Source: Limnoperna fortunei (lineage: Eukaryota > Mollusca > Bivalvia > Mytilida > Modiolidae). Taken from it: 64,000 bases of DNA. The position numbers and the translations under genes were made by a program. The notes below the pieces were generated by a model, which saw only the letters and a list, made by a program, of their open reading frames with translations, did not search any database and was not told the DNA's origin. How positions within the stretch are numbered: position 1 is the stretch's first letter; the number at the start of each line of letters is the position of its first letter. Positions 34,439 through 45,249 of this stretch are shown one piece after another. Where the stretch lies: contig OX104111.1 of assembly GCA_944474755.1 (NCBI GenBank), forward strand, positions 115,016,545-115,080,544, read 5' to 3'.

Positions 34439-35365
34439 TTAAAATTCTATCCATCATGGATAGAAATGATCGCTGAAATCTTTTCCGAATGTGAGGCGGA
34501 AAGTTGTGTTTTCTCTCGCAGGTCATTTATAATATGGTACATTTCCACCAATAAGCCACCCTATCTACAAACTAAACGTTCCCGTGGTAGCAATAAAATG
34601 GTTGCATGATGTAAGAACTGCCATGTCAATTTCCGCTTAATTACCTTCTAGATAAACGATTTAAAAATATTTCCAGGCACATTTTGTTTCGTCCACTCTA
34701 TGCCATTGGTTGTCAAAATGAACAAAACATATTATACATATGTTGATACCATTGCACAGCTCTGAGCAAGTATTCGTTAGAAGCGGTCTGAAATCCTGCT
34801 TTATGGTGAGTTGATAATGCCCAGTCACCTCTTCGTACATGCACTCCTATTAGGTTGACACGGACATTTGAATTTGATTGATAACATTGAATGTAGTTGG
34901 TTTTGGGGTTACTGGCTTTAGTTCCAATTAACCTCATGCATGTCAAATTATATTTTTCTAAGATATGATCTAGCAGTTTGTCTGCAAGTAATGAAACGCT
35001 TGCAGGTACCTAACCAAAGAAATATTTGAATTATTGTCAAAATCTAACATTTTGCGATCATAAACTGCATTGTTAATTTCTGTTAGGTTTCGAAAATCTC
35101 TGCAAAATGATATATCAGTTTCAAATACGGCACTTAGTTTAAATAACCTCAGTATTTTACAGTGTTTTGGAACGACAACCATCATGTGTTTTTGTTTTGC
35201 AATTGCAAATGCTGAAGCAAATTGAAACATTTCGTTGCCAATTCCACCTATACAGTAGATGCATATATACTTTGGGGCTATGTTACGTGTTTCTTTACTA
35301 GTTTCTAGTGGCATTGATGTGGTATACTTTGAAAGAATTTTAAAATTCACAATTCTTCTAAACAT
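34439..35365 (-). pseudogene. GT11 alpha-1,2-fucosyltransferase-like pseudogene
   Basis: Reads over the length expected of a GT11 catalytic domain (about 309 codons) but in several frames. Frame 1 (35365-34970) has YCIGGIGNEMFQFASAFAIA at residues 37-56, the GGLGNQ(M/L)FQ.A motif. After a frameshift at about 34985 comes LLDHILEKYN and the GDP-fucose-binding block IGVHVRRGDWALSTHHKAGF (about 34840). After another shift near 34710 comes NGIEWTKQNV, and after a third DMAVLTSCNHFIATTGTFSL (about 34580), the family motif D...L..C.H.I...GTFS, with TAG for the following Trp. GGNVPYYK, a TGA, and DHFYP, TGA, WIEF then lead to TAA at 34439. Three or more frameshifts and three stops make it dead. No signal anchor is seen in front of it. 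It starts 45 bases inside the right inverted arm border. Confidence 0.85.
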
Positions 35366-35409
35366 TATGATGTAACTACATGCAAAAATCTATACACCTG
35401 TTAAGACCA

Positions 35410-37266
35410 TAACACTGCACGAAAAATCGTCTTTTGTTCACATTTTGTCAAGCCCAAAATATTATCAAAAGTTTACCTATATCCAAAGTCCATATTTTGT
35501 TACATTTTGTGGTAGAAAAGGCAACCTTTGACCTTTTGTATTTTAGAAATGTGAACGACAGACAATATTTGATCTTTCATTAAAATTAAAAGATGAATGA
35601 CAGGTCATCTTTGACATTTCGTTCAAACTGAAAGGTGAACGAAATATTTACTGGGACATTTTGTGTACAATGACAGGTGGACAACAGGTCGTCTGCGACA
35701 TTTTTTCCTTACAAAAGAGGAACGATATGTTATCTCAGAAATTTTGTTGATACTGGCAGGTGGATGAAAGGTCACCAACGAAATTTCAACAAGTCCACCA
35801 CAAATCATCTTCAACGACATGTTACATGGACGTTTTGTTTATAATGAAGTTGGATGAATAGTCATCTGTGACATTTGATCATATTAATTTAAAATATCAA
35901 GAATTTGTTATATTGTCGGTGTTGACAGTTTAATGACATTTTGCTGCAATATGAAATAAATATTACAAAACTATGATATTTTTATCTTTCCTAGTAGTGG
36001 TACAGTCTTGAGTCAATGTTGATCTCAATTCCAAAATCTGCAAACAATAGGGGTAATGTTAAACTAATGAGAAATTCAGTGTCATACAATATTGAGTAAT
36101 GTCATGAATTTCAGCAGTATACTTTTGAACTTAAAAACGCTCCTGTGATTTAAATGACACCTTTAAAATGGACCTTAAATATCTACCTAAAGAATGATAA
36201 AACCAACAGATAATTTAAGTTAACATTTATTAATAAGAAGCATTCGTAATAAGAACATTACACTATATATGTAAGTATTTAAAAATATACAACAAAAACA
36301 TCACATCATACTATTATACTATTTTAACAGTGTGTACAAAGATAGTTCAGAAGTTAGTTGTCACTATATATTTCTTCTTTTGCATTTCTTTTCTTTTCTT
36401 TCCTTTCCACATAAATTTTATTTGTGTACACTTGACATTCATGAGAAAATACTTCCTTACAAACATACCACAATGCAGTATTAAATTATATTTAAAAAAT
36501 TTCAAGCAGCAAATATCTCTGCATACTAAAAATATACAGCACTATACTATTGTAACTTCACTTGATCTAAGAATCAGCAAAGAGCTTAAATATTACCATT
36601 TATAAAAATAAATCTAACATGTATATGAAAAAAGAAAATGTAGGACTCGTTATTAATTTGCTTTAGAAGGGGTTGATCACAAATTTGTCCAAGATTAGAA
36701 AGAAAATGGTTAGGAAATTGAACCTTTTACTACACGAAAACAATCACCAAATTCATACAAAACTTAACATCTAATACAAACTATGTATTGCTTGAATTCT
36801 AGCATTCCTCTTTAAAAATTTTGATAAATGGTATATGTGCAGAGTAATTCCTCTCATCTTTGGAATACACACTCGATTTACAAGACAGAAACTTGAAAAA
36901 TGCCTATAAAATTTTCAAAAATAAGCTCACAGCAACATCAGAAATATATTAAATATACTGCCATAATGCCACAAAACCAGTATGATTGCTTCCCTATTTC
37001 TTACTCAAATTCTAATGTTTGCTAATGTTGTCTTCATTTAAGTCATCCTAACCTGAATTTGCTCAAAACAGGCTTCAGTACCTTCTAAACTGTTATACAA
37101 TTTTGATGGAATAGGAAAACAATTTTCTCATATGACCAAAATAAAATTTTGGTTTTTTGAAAACTAATGTCATTTTATTTTAACTATGCAACTACTTGTA
37201 GCATCATACAAGTTAATAAATAAATGTCGCAAACTCTTGCATTGCATTCTAATAAATGCTTACAGA
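35410..37266 (-). repeat. Right arm of the 1.85-kb inverted repeat
   Basis: The reverse complement of 1-1835. Differences are single substitutions plus small indels; for example ttccaaaatctgcaaacaataggggtaat at about 36030 is a rearranged piece relative to 1205. The inner border is at taacactgcac (35410-35420). The outer end within the window is at 37266, where the left arm leaves the window. It codes for nothing recognisable. Confidence 0.9.
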
Positions 37267-37382
37267 CATGTATGTCAGAGATGACTTTTTCATTTTATTT
37301 GTTGCATTCTAAATACCATCTATGTATTTATATCTAACACAATGGCTTGCTAAGATTTGCTTGGTGTGTAAACTGTTTAATC

Positions 37383-37790
37383 TAAGAAAAGCGGCTTCAC
37401 TAGTTTGTGTGCACCTTTTCTCCCAATGCAAGGAGTAGCGGCTTCACTGATTCGTGTGCACGCTTTCTCCCAATGCAAGGAGTAGCGGCTTCACTGGTTC
37501 ATGTGCACGCTTTTTCCCAAAGCAAGGGATTAGGGGCTTCACTGGTTCGTGTGCACGCTTTCTCCCAATGAAAGGAGTAGCGGCTTCACTTGTTTGTGTG
37601 CACACTTTTTCCCAAAGCAAGGAGTAGCAGCTTCACTGGTTCGTGTGCACGCTTTCTCCCAATGCAAGGAGTAGCGGCTTCACTGGTTTGTGTGCATGCT
37701 TTCTCCCCAATGGCAGCAGTTTCACTGATTTGTGTGCACACTCCAATTAAGGAAAGGAAGCTCCATGTTTAGTGTGCACGCTTTCTCCTA
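37383..37790. repeat. 47-bp minisatellite, about nine copies
   Basis: The unit is ggagtagcggcttcactggt, tcgtgtgcacgctttctccc, aatgcaa. It is nearly perfect through 37430-37700 and decays at both ends. GC is clearly higher than the surroundings. It starts about 120 bases outside the right inverted arm. Confidence 0.9.
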
Positions 37791-38090
37791 GATATCACAG
37801 CTCATTCACCAATAAATTAAGCATGTCATTGTAACTTCCTGTTTGCAGTAAGAACAAGAGCATCAGAAAGAATATATTACCTCCAAACTAATCAACTATT
37901 GTTTAATATTTATCTGATAATGATATTTTGACTATTCTAAAAAAAATTCAATTCAGTGACTACAAACTTTAAAAATTCAATCATTAATTTTCTTATTTTT
38001 CCTTTGCAAGATGAATATTTCAATATTTCACTTCTCTGGTATTTTACCATGTTTGAAAACAAAGTCTCTTTTTAAAGATATTGATTATTT

Positions 38091-38188
38091 TCACTCTGTT
38101 TTTACTAGGAACAACTGTTTCTTCTCTAAAAGTTTATATATACTCTTGGTGACCAGTTCAAGTCCAAGTATGATTTGTTTTTCTGTAC
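38091..38188 (-). other. Possible terminal coding exon, 31 codons
   Basis: On the minus strand a good acceptor (gcatttcatttcag) is followed by TEKQIILGLELVTKSIYKLL and EKKQLFLVKTE, then TGA. The stretch has strong amphipathic-helix character. It loosely recalls the G-EVT-AL-...L-LV helix of L7Ae-type proteins such as RPP38, but that is a guess. No partner exon was identified; the next protein-like stretch upstream is about 38480-38560 (minus). It may be chance. The flanks 37790-38090 and 38190-38956 hold nothing else I can support. Confidence 0.25.
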
Positions 38189-38956
38189 CTGAAATGAAAT
38201 GCAAAATTGAAATAATCAAAGTATTATATAACTACAGCCAACAGAAAGATGATATTATAATGTGTTTAAGGTTGGTCAAGAAAATGATTTTTGATGGCAA
38301 ATATTTTGAAGTATACCATACAAGTAAAATTTGTATAAAAATTGACTAAAACCTAGTAAACAAGTTTGACATGTCAAAATTGAAACAGCAAAATTTCCAA
38401 GTGACAGTGTCATTCCCGAGTCAGCGAAAATCCTCTGTACGGTCTGCTAAAATGTGGTTAGGTCCGATATTTTTATACCATGTGATGGTCCCAATGACCG
38501 GCACAGAATCACTGCTGTTGTTTCATTTCTCTAATTCATCAGATGTATTATAAATTCTGGTACAGGTTGCCATTATTTATTTTGTTACTAGATTTTGGGA
38601 TATGAAAAAACCCCCACACAATTCAAAATTTTGATCTTTATACATTTATCTACCAACATGTATCTACCTAGTAATTTAGGGCAGAAACATTCTAATACAG
38701 GAAATAGAACATACATGTAAATTCAAGTAAAATTTTACCTACACATGTACCTTTGATTCTTTGCTTTTGTCCCCTTTCCTCTTCTTGCTTTAACCATTTC
38801 TTTCCTCATCCTTGTAAACTCCTTTGTAAAATAAAATGTAACAATTAAAATAAGTACTTATGAAAGAAAACACTAAAACTAAACTAAGCAACATATCTTA
38901 TGAACAGCTGTGTCTGGCATGAAAGCAGGATACATTTACCCCCATTCAGGTATCAG

Positions 38957-39167
38957 AGGCCTCGGTGGCCGAGTGGTTAAGGTAGTTTGTCTACTATTGA
39001 TCATGTGGTCTGTCAACACAGAGGTTGCTGGTTCGAGTCAAACTGCGGGTAGGGTGCACTCGACTTCAATCTTAATTGCCAGTTTCCTACTGAAGGTCGG
39101 AGGTCTCTCCCGGTACTCCAGCATCCTCCCCCAATAAAAATTGGGGGTCATAAAATAACTTCATACA
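38957..39167 (+). mobile_element. tRNA-derived SINE with diverged 3' end
   Basis: The best-preserved head of the family: ggcctcggtggccgagtggt followed by taagg (A box) and gctggttcgagtc (B box). The body keeps actgaaggtcggaggtctct. The 3' tail is lost after ataaaaattgggggtcataa. Confidence 0.88.
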
Positions 39168-41104
39168 TTCGTATTGGAAGACATTGAAAAGGTATCCATA
39201 CTATAAAACCACCAAACTACCACTTTTAATTTTAAAGAAGATTAGTCCAAACATAAGTTTAGTATGTAACATATTGACTCTAAACACATAATAAGGAATT
39301 TGTGAAATACTAGTACATAGCATTCCACTCCCATAATATAATAACATTGCAAAAAAAGTTTTTTTTTTAAATGCCAAATATAAATATTCACCAATTAAAC
39401 TTTAATGTCTATGCCCACATTTTTCTCTACAACCTCTTAGTAACATCTTTTGATATTTTTATGGATTAATGTTGAATGTTCGACCATGATTTGTCGCATG
39501 ATAAAAATTCCCATTTAAATACATAGGAGTAGGCTGGGCTTTAACCATAGTATAATATTTAGTAATTATGAAATTTATGCAAATTATGTTACAAAACATA
39601 ACACAGCTTTTATTAGTTTTATTACAACATCCTCCCCCTCCTACCTCCCCTTTGCAAATCTCATCATATGAATGCTCCCGCATCAATAACTCAGTAGGAG
39701 TCAAACATGTTTAACACAGGGATAATAATGTTTGTAAGACTCGTCATGGCCAGAAGTTATTATTTTTAATAAGCTGATAATTTATTGTGGCTTACCATTC
39801 CTTCAGTAATCTTCATTTACTTAGACATCTCCATAACTGAGCTTCAATGGTTCAGTTATACATGTACTTGATGATTGTGTACTTTCATATGATAATCTGC
39901 TAAGGTATAGCAATATTTACCTACAAAAAAACGCAATATACATGTATAAAAAATATTCACAGAAATAAACGGTTTTTATTGAAGAACTAAATTCGTCGAT
40001 AATGAGAAGCAGTCCAAATGAATGATACATAAAATTATATCATAACACTAGGCATTTTCATTGTATTTATGTGGTCATTAATTTTAATAAATTAATAAGC
40101 AGATGTTGGTCCATTTCTTTGATTACTTTATATTTTGTCCTATACAGAGTATTAATTTGACAAGGCAAAAGAATGTAAATTATCATGTATTTATGAATAA
40201 AATGATGACCTTTTGGCAGATTTGTACCTTTGTATCACAATTTTAGTACCTTAAGGCGGTATCGAGTCAGATCGTCCCAGACTTATGTTTCAACCAGATA
40301 CATGTACCTGTTCGCTCTGGGTTGTTACATTATATTGTACCTAGTGGTTCAAATTGAAATTTTTTTTAATAACTTCAAAACTTGTAAAATGTGTTTATTA
40401 CTTTATTTTTAATGTTATATCAGGGTGAAATGACTCACTTTCCGAGGCAAAACAACTGGACTCCCCCCCCCCAAATGGCTTAAAAGGGGTATTTATATGC
40501 GACTTCTAATTTGTCCATGATGGAATAAAAATTGGTTTAACTCCATTTTCGAAATTTTAGTACAAATTAAATGTACTTTTTTTTCTGAGAATATAGTAGA
40601 CTAGTAATTACATGTACATGTGTCAAATAAACAAAATGAGCTCTGTTTCTATAAAACATAGAAAATGTAACAAAGTGGGCTAGTTATTAAGTATTTACAA
40701 TGTACCTTGAAAGGATGTTGACTTGCACATTTTTATACAGCAATTGAAATACATTTCATTCCTTTTTTTTAATTAAAAATGGACAGTGTTGACAGCATCA
40801 TTGTGAACCTGCAGGGAAAATTTGTGGTAACATCTATAAATATAATTTTATTTATTATATCAGAGACATATAATTACTTATATGTCTCTGATTATATATA
40901 ATTATAATATAATGAAAAAGTATGTAATTTTTACACTGTACACTTACCAAAACTAAATTTCATAACTATAAAACATACAATTATATTAAGATACTACAGA
41001 TTCTACTTACATAAAATAAGTTTTGGTTCAATTTAGCAGATGCATGGCAGTAGTGCACATGGCTTAGTCTTTGTTTGCGCGTGTGCCGGACATCATTAAC
41101 AACA
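39168..41104. other. Unassigned stretch
   Basis: Nothing supported except the small hairpin at 40861-40890. Plus- and minus-strand frames here are short and without signatures. Confidence 0.4.
40861..40890. repeat. Perfect 12-bp palindrome arms
   Basis: cagagacatata, a six-base spacer attact, and tatatgtctctg. The flanks are AT runs. Function unknown. Confidence 0.8.
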
Positions 41105-41751
41105 TCCAATCAGCATCTCAATTTTCTTATCTACATGAGTGCCAGCCCTCGGCGCCTATTTTTGAAAACGGTGCTCACCTTTCAGTGGAAAAGTCATGAT
41201 TGCGCGCTTTCTTTCCTGTGAACTTCCATGTTCGAACAATTATTATGGCTACTAGTGTAGTATTTGATATCTCAGACGATGAAATTCTTGAGGATTCAGC
41301 AATCAAGAATGTCAAGATTGAGATTGACCGCTGACGCACATCGACTGCCACATTGTTCTTTTTATACTGAGCAAAGTGTTGACTCCGACGATGTAAGTAC
41401 TTCATATCAGGTATATATATCCAAGAATATCTAAATCTGTTTTATCTTTGAGTTTATCCACGGCTTTCAAGCAATGGAAAATCGAAAATCGCACCCAACT
41501 GAACACATATCCGCCATATTGCAAATTGAAAAGGGAGATAATCATACACAAACATATATATTTATTGTCTGAATATATTTCACATTATTTTAATGATTTA
41601 TATTTCATGTATTATGTTTTTAACCTATACTGCAAGAAAAATTATATTAATTTAAATATTGTACTTAGAGTTATATATTATATTATACTTATACTTGCTT
41701 GTGTGTGGTTGGGGGGGAGGGGGAGGGGGAAATACTGAAATTGAAAAGGAT

Positions 41752-41989
41752 TTAGGGACCGACTATTTAACTTGCAGGGGGGGGGGGGCCTTGGTTTTTT
41801 CCTAAAAAAATATTTTGAAAATGATTTTTGATGAAAAAAAAATTTTGGAAGCAGAGGGTAAGAAAAAAAATATTCTGAAGAAGGATTTCTGCTATATAAA
41901 ATAATGCTAATGAAAAAACAAAATATTCTGTAGCGACGCCTTCAAAAAACCAAGCCCCCCCCCCTTCAAGTTAAATGATCTGTCCCTTA
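41752..41989. mobile_element. MITE with G-run terminal inverted repeats
   Basis: The left end ttagggaccgactatttaac, ttgca, twelve G and ccttggtttttt mirrors the right end aaaaaaccaagccccc.., ttcaagttaaatgatctgtc, cctta. Arms are about 48 bases. The interior is low-complexity AT with repeated aaaatattctg. It lies in intron 1 of the 41245 relic. Confidence 0.8.
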
Positions 41990-42349
41990 GAGTACTTGCA
42001 AATGAATATTTTTTTTCAGATGCTATTAACAGATACATGTAGATGTACTGCCTGACAAAGAAGCACGAAAACACTGCTATGCATAACGACAATCTATAGA
42101 TGTCTGGAAAAAGAAGAAAGAATCACTTGAACAGAAAAAAGAAGTATGTTACGATAATACTTTTTCAGTCTAGAATTTTTTTGAGTGTATAAATAAAAAG
42201 AAGATAAGAATAAACATCTGACAGCAAATCCATCAAAACAGACAAGGTCACATTAAATACAACCTTCAATGATGAACAAATGCTTCTTCATTTAATATGG
42301 AGTGTTCTAAATGACAATGTTCGAAACAGTAGAAAGCCATCAGTAAGGA

Positions 42350-42825
42350 GGGGGGTGGGGAGGGGGCCAATATCTTTACTGTTAACATGTTTTGGGCATT
42401 TTACATGTCCCGTCTGTTAACTGGTTTTTTTTTAAATTGTTGTTAACTGTTATAATGAAAATAAAAGCCATGTTTGCTGTACGTTTAATAATAATCAGAA
42501 CAATGTTAACTGTTTAACAGATTTTTCTCTGTTATCTGTTAATTCATTTTAATCACCACTTATTTCAATGTAATTAAGTCTCCCTGTGAAGGGAGGGATA
42601 TACATAAGATCACATACTAGTTTCTATGGAAACACTGATTAATGCATTTTTTCACTGTATCGCCCTTTAATGAGATTCTGCTGTTATCTGTTTTTTCGAT
42701 TTATGAACTCACTGTTTTCTAATGTAAATTGCTGTTATCTGTTAGTGTTATCATTATTTTAAATGTACTGTTATCTGTTTTGGGAAAAATTTTAAAATTG
42801 TTACCGTGTTAATGGACCCCCTCCC
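42350..42825. repeat. Possible terminal-inverted-repeat element
   Basis: The left ggggtggggagggggccaat with actgttaac faces the right gttaccgtgttaatggaccc followed by cctccc. Between them ctgttatctgtt and tgttaactgtt recur about eight times. The terminal match is only about 20 bases, so the limits are uncertain. It lies in intron 2 of the 41245 relic. Confidence 0.4.
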
Positions 42826-43127
42826 AAATGTTCAGTTTTATGGATATTTTATACAAAATGTCAACATTTATTATTATTACATACAGATACTGTGCCCCTT
42901 ATCATTTTAGTTATTTCTAGATCTGTAACACACACATACACTGTATATATATTTTTCAGAAAACCAAGTGGATCATAACTGCACTAGACAATATGGAGAT
43001 CAGTGATATCAAGAAGATAAGACTTGTCTTTATGGCCTATATATGCCCTCATATGAGGAATGTCAAGATGGATTTATTACATACTAGACATCTTCGAAGT
43101 TGGATAATTTTAAAGAATAAAAGATAA

Positions 43128-43829
43128 AATTAGACTGTAAATTTATTGACATTTGTTCAACCAAAAGCAGAAAGGACAGAAAATGAGCTACCAGAAATGA
43201 ACTAAAACACCTTCATCTTGGATTGTAAAACAGATTAAAAAATGTACATATTGACATAATTAGCATTTATTCAATAAATCGTTGAATTGTTTAATTCTTT
43301 TATTCAATATTTATCCACTTGAAAATGAGAAAATTGTAAGAAATAAAATGTCATCAAAGATACCAAGGTTAATAGAATTTACAACTTTGGGATTAATTGC
43401 CATTAGACAAGCCTTATCAGCTCAGTGATTATAGGCAATTGTATTAGCTGGTACACTTTAACTCTACTTTCTGAATTATGTGCCATCTAGAATTTCCTTG
43501 ACCATTATTCAAGTTAGTGGTCATCCTATTGATACAAATTCAAGTCCAATATTAGAGCTTAAGTGAGCACAGTGTCAGCAATATTTCTAGCGTAAATCTT
43601 GCCCAACCTTTTCTTTGGACTAGACATGTTCTTTTATCACAAGACTAGTATTATTGATAAATGTAAGTCAGCAATGATGCTCACTAGTTTACAAAATGAG
43701 AGGTCAAGGTGGACATTTTTGGAATGCTGACTGCGGACAGGTTGAAAAAAACCAAATCCACGTCAGCCTAACTATAGCTTTTTTTCATCATATCATCTTT
43801 CCCGTAACCTAAATGTCCATTTTGTAATG
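43128..43829. other. Unassigned stretch, 3' flank of the relic
   Basis: AATAAA at 43273 could have been a poly(A) signal of the 41245 relic. Nothing else is supported. Confidence 0.4.
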
Positions 43830-44340
43830 TTGTCCATGCAAAATATGGACTTTCAGAACCTTTGGACCATATTTAAGATTATAACAAGTAACCTTTTATG
43901 CATTTTTTTGTAATTTCATCAATACAAAAGGAGACCTTTTGGATTTTAATTTGGTCAAAATACCATATGTCGTTGGTCTTTTGGTTTTGAAAATACCATC
44001 TGTGGCCTACCTTTCATCACCTTTTCTTGTGTGGATATTTGACCTTTTAATTATCTTTTGTCTACAACAGATTATATTTTGGAAAAAAAGGTCATATTTT
44101 GTTGTTCACCTTTTGAACATATTTTAGACTTAGAAAGATAAACTTTTCAACACCTTTTGTCAAATCAAAAGTGGGCCATTTCGACTGACTTTTGAAGTCA
44201 AAAAGGTATACAGAAAGGTGATCTTTTAGATCTTTTGTATTTTTTTAAAATGTGTTAAAAAGACAACAAAATGTAGTCAAAATTGGGACTTTTGGATACC
44301 TTTTGACTATCCTAAAAGTTATTGTTTCATGCAGTGTAAA
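43830..44340. repeat. Degenerate array of accttttg words
   Basis: gaccttttggatttt, ggtcttttggttttga, caccttttcttgtgtgg, gaccttttaattatctttt, caccttttgaacat and similar words recur every 25-50 bases. Similar text (cctttgaccttttgtatttt) is inside the 1.85-kb arms (about 1700 and 35530). Confidence 0.5.
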
Positions 44341-44639
44341 TAATATGGAACGGCATGCATTTCTGAAATATTAATATTTTACGCGTTCATAGTTGTGATT
44401 GCAAAATGTCTCATATTGTTAAGCAAGATATACTGAAAACGCAACACTAAAATGTACAAGAATTAAATTTTATACGGAAACAACATCAGTATAAACAAGT
44501 GGTGTATTTGAAAGCGAACAATAACAGCAAATCGATGAAAGTTTTTGAAATTAATGTTTATTTCTGCCCAACGAATCTCTTAATTACTTACAGTCAATTC
44601 TGAATTTCTCATAGTCCAACGAATCACTTAATTACTTAC

Positions 44640-45244
44640 AGTCGATTCTGAATTTCTCATAGTCAATAACGAATATGTCAACCATTTGCAACACATGCGC
44701 GACATCTCCATGGCATTGGTCGGATAAGATGACAAATTCGTTCTTGTGAAATATTGCTCCATTACTCCTGCAGCTCATTTTTAAGCTGAATGGCTGTGGT
44801 TGGTGTCTTCTTACAGCTTGTTCAAGTTGATCACATAGGTATTCTATTGGCACGTCAGAAATAAACCCTGACCATGAAAGAATGCGTACGTTTTTTTGCG
44901 TTGAGAGGGGTGAATGCATTCTTTGGTTGAAGAAAATGGATACCAGGAGGCTGTGACACCTCATTTATGTAGGATGTGTCGTCAAATTTCCATAAATGAC
45001 AATGAGGTGTATCGGTAATTAGAGGAAATACTTCTCCAAATCTAAACGCTTTTCCGCCACCCCAACGGTCTGTCTCCTGAATACGCGAATCAGCATATCG
45101 TTTACCTCGACGACTTCAAACACCTGTTCGTCCGTCACTGTGTCTAAAGTGAAAGCACGATTCATCGGACAACAATACAGATACATATTGCCTGTGTACC
45201 TATCGTTGACGCGCACGTGTCTATGCAATTCGGTTTCGACTCCG
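44640..45244 (-). pseudogene. Coding exon of unknown family with two frame breaks
   Basis: On the minus strand an acceptor-like cctcag precedes 45244 and a consensus donor GTAAGT follows 44640. Reading: GVETELHRHVRVNDRYTG, NMYLYCCPMNRAFTLDTVTD and EVVEVNDMLIRVFRRQ in frame 1. At a G4/A4 run (about 45060) the sense passes to another frame, KAFRFGEVFPLITDTPHCHL, WKFDDTSYINEVSQPPGIHF, LQPKNAFTPLN. At an A7 run (about 44893) it returns to frame 1: VRILSWSGFISDVPIEYLCD, then KNEFVILSDQCHGDVAHVLQ to FVIDYEKFRID. The two shifts cancel, so the pieces at both ends share a frame. Either two homopolymer sequencing errors or a recent pseudogene. I do not recognise the family. The last 48 bases with the donor are tandemly duplicated (44569-44664). 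Confidence 0.5.
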
Positions 45245-45249
45245 CTGAG

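Larger units (their letters stand above)
41245..43127 (+). pseudogene. Three-exon gene relic of unknown family
   Basis: Upstream lies CCAATCAG (41105-41112) in a locally CpG-richer stretch, a plausible promoter. Exon 1 (41245-41392) begins MATSVVFDISDDEILEDSAI and ends at a perfect donor GTAAGT. The frame hits TGA at 41332, while the frame shifted by one reads on as ADAHRLPHCSFYTEQSVDSD to the donor. Exon 2 (42020-42143; acceptor ttttttcag, donor GTATGT) reads DVLPDKEARKHCYA, stop, SIDVWKKKKESLEQKKE. Exon 3 (42960-43127; acceptor tttttcag) is open: KTKWIITALDNMEISDIKKI and so on for 55 residues, then TAA. Splice sites are good but the frame is broken at two or more points, so it is a decayed or mis-sequenced gene. 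I do not recognise the family. A YY1-like ccgccatatt is at 41511. Confidence 0.4.

Noticed and set aside
32440..34526. Several minus-strand open frames with LVYPFYIV-like eight-residue repeats
   Set aside because: They are translations of the 24-bp satellite; a period divisible by three keeps frames open. No start context or non-repeat domain.
34970..35010. A 28-base GT..AG stretch that might be an intron repairing the fucosyltransferase frame
   Set aside because: Far too short for a spliceosomal intron, and removing it deletes conserved family residues (YLQAFHY). A frameshift is the simpler reading.
36330..36605. 91-codon frame repeated in both inverted arms
   Set aside because: It recurs only because the DNA is duplicated; the copies differ by frame-changing indels and show no protein signature.
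37383..37790. Could the 47-bp array be a CRISPR array?
   Set aside because: Units are contiguous with no unique spacers, the period is constant, and the host is an animal.
38011..38349. 112-codon plus-strand frame
   Set aside because: No family signature; the minus strand of the same DNA has a better exon-like segment with an acceptor.
40861..40890. Rho-independent-style terminator hairpin
   Set aside because: Such terminators do not apply in an animal genome, and no transcript end is implied.
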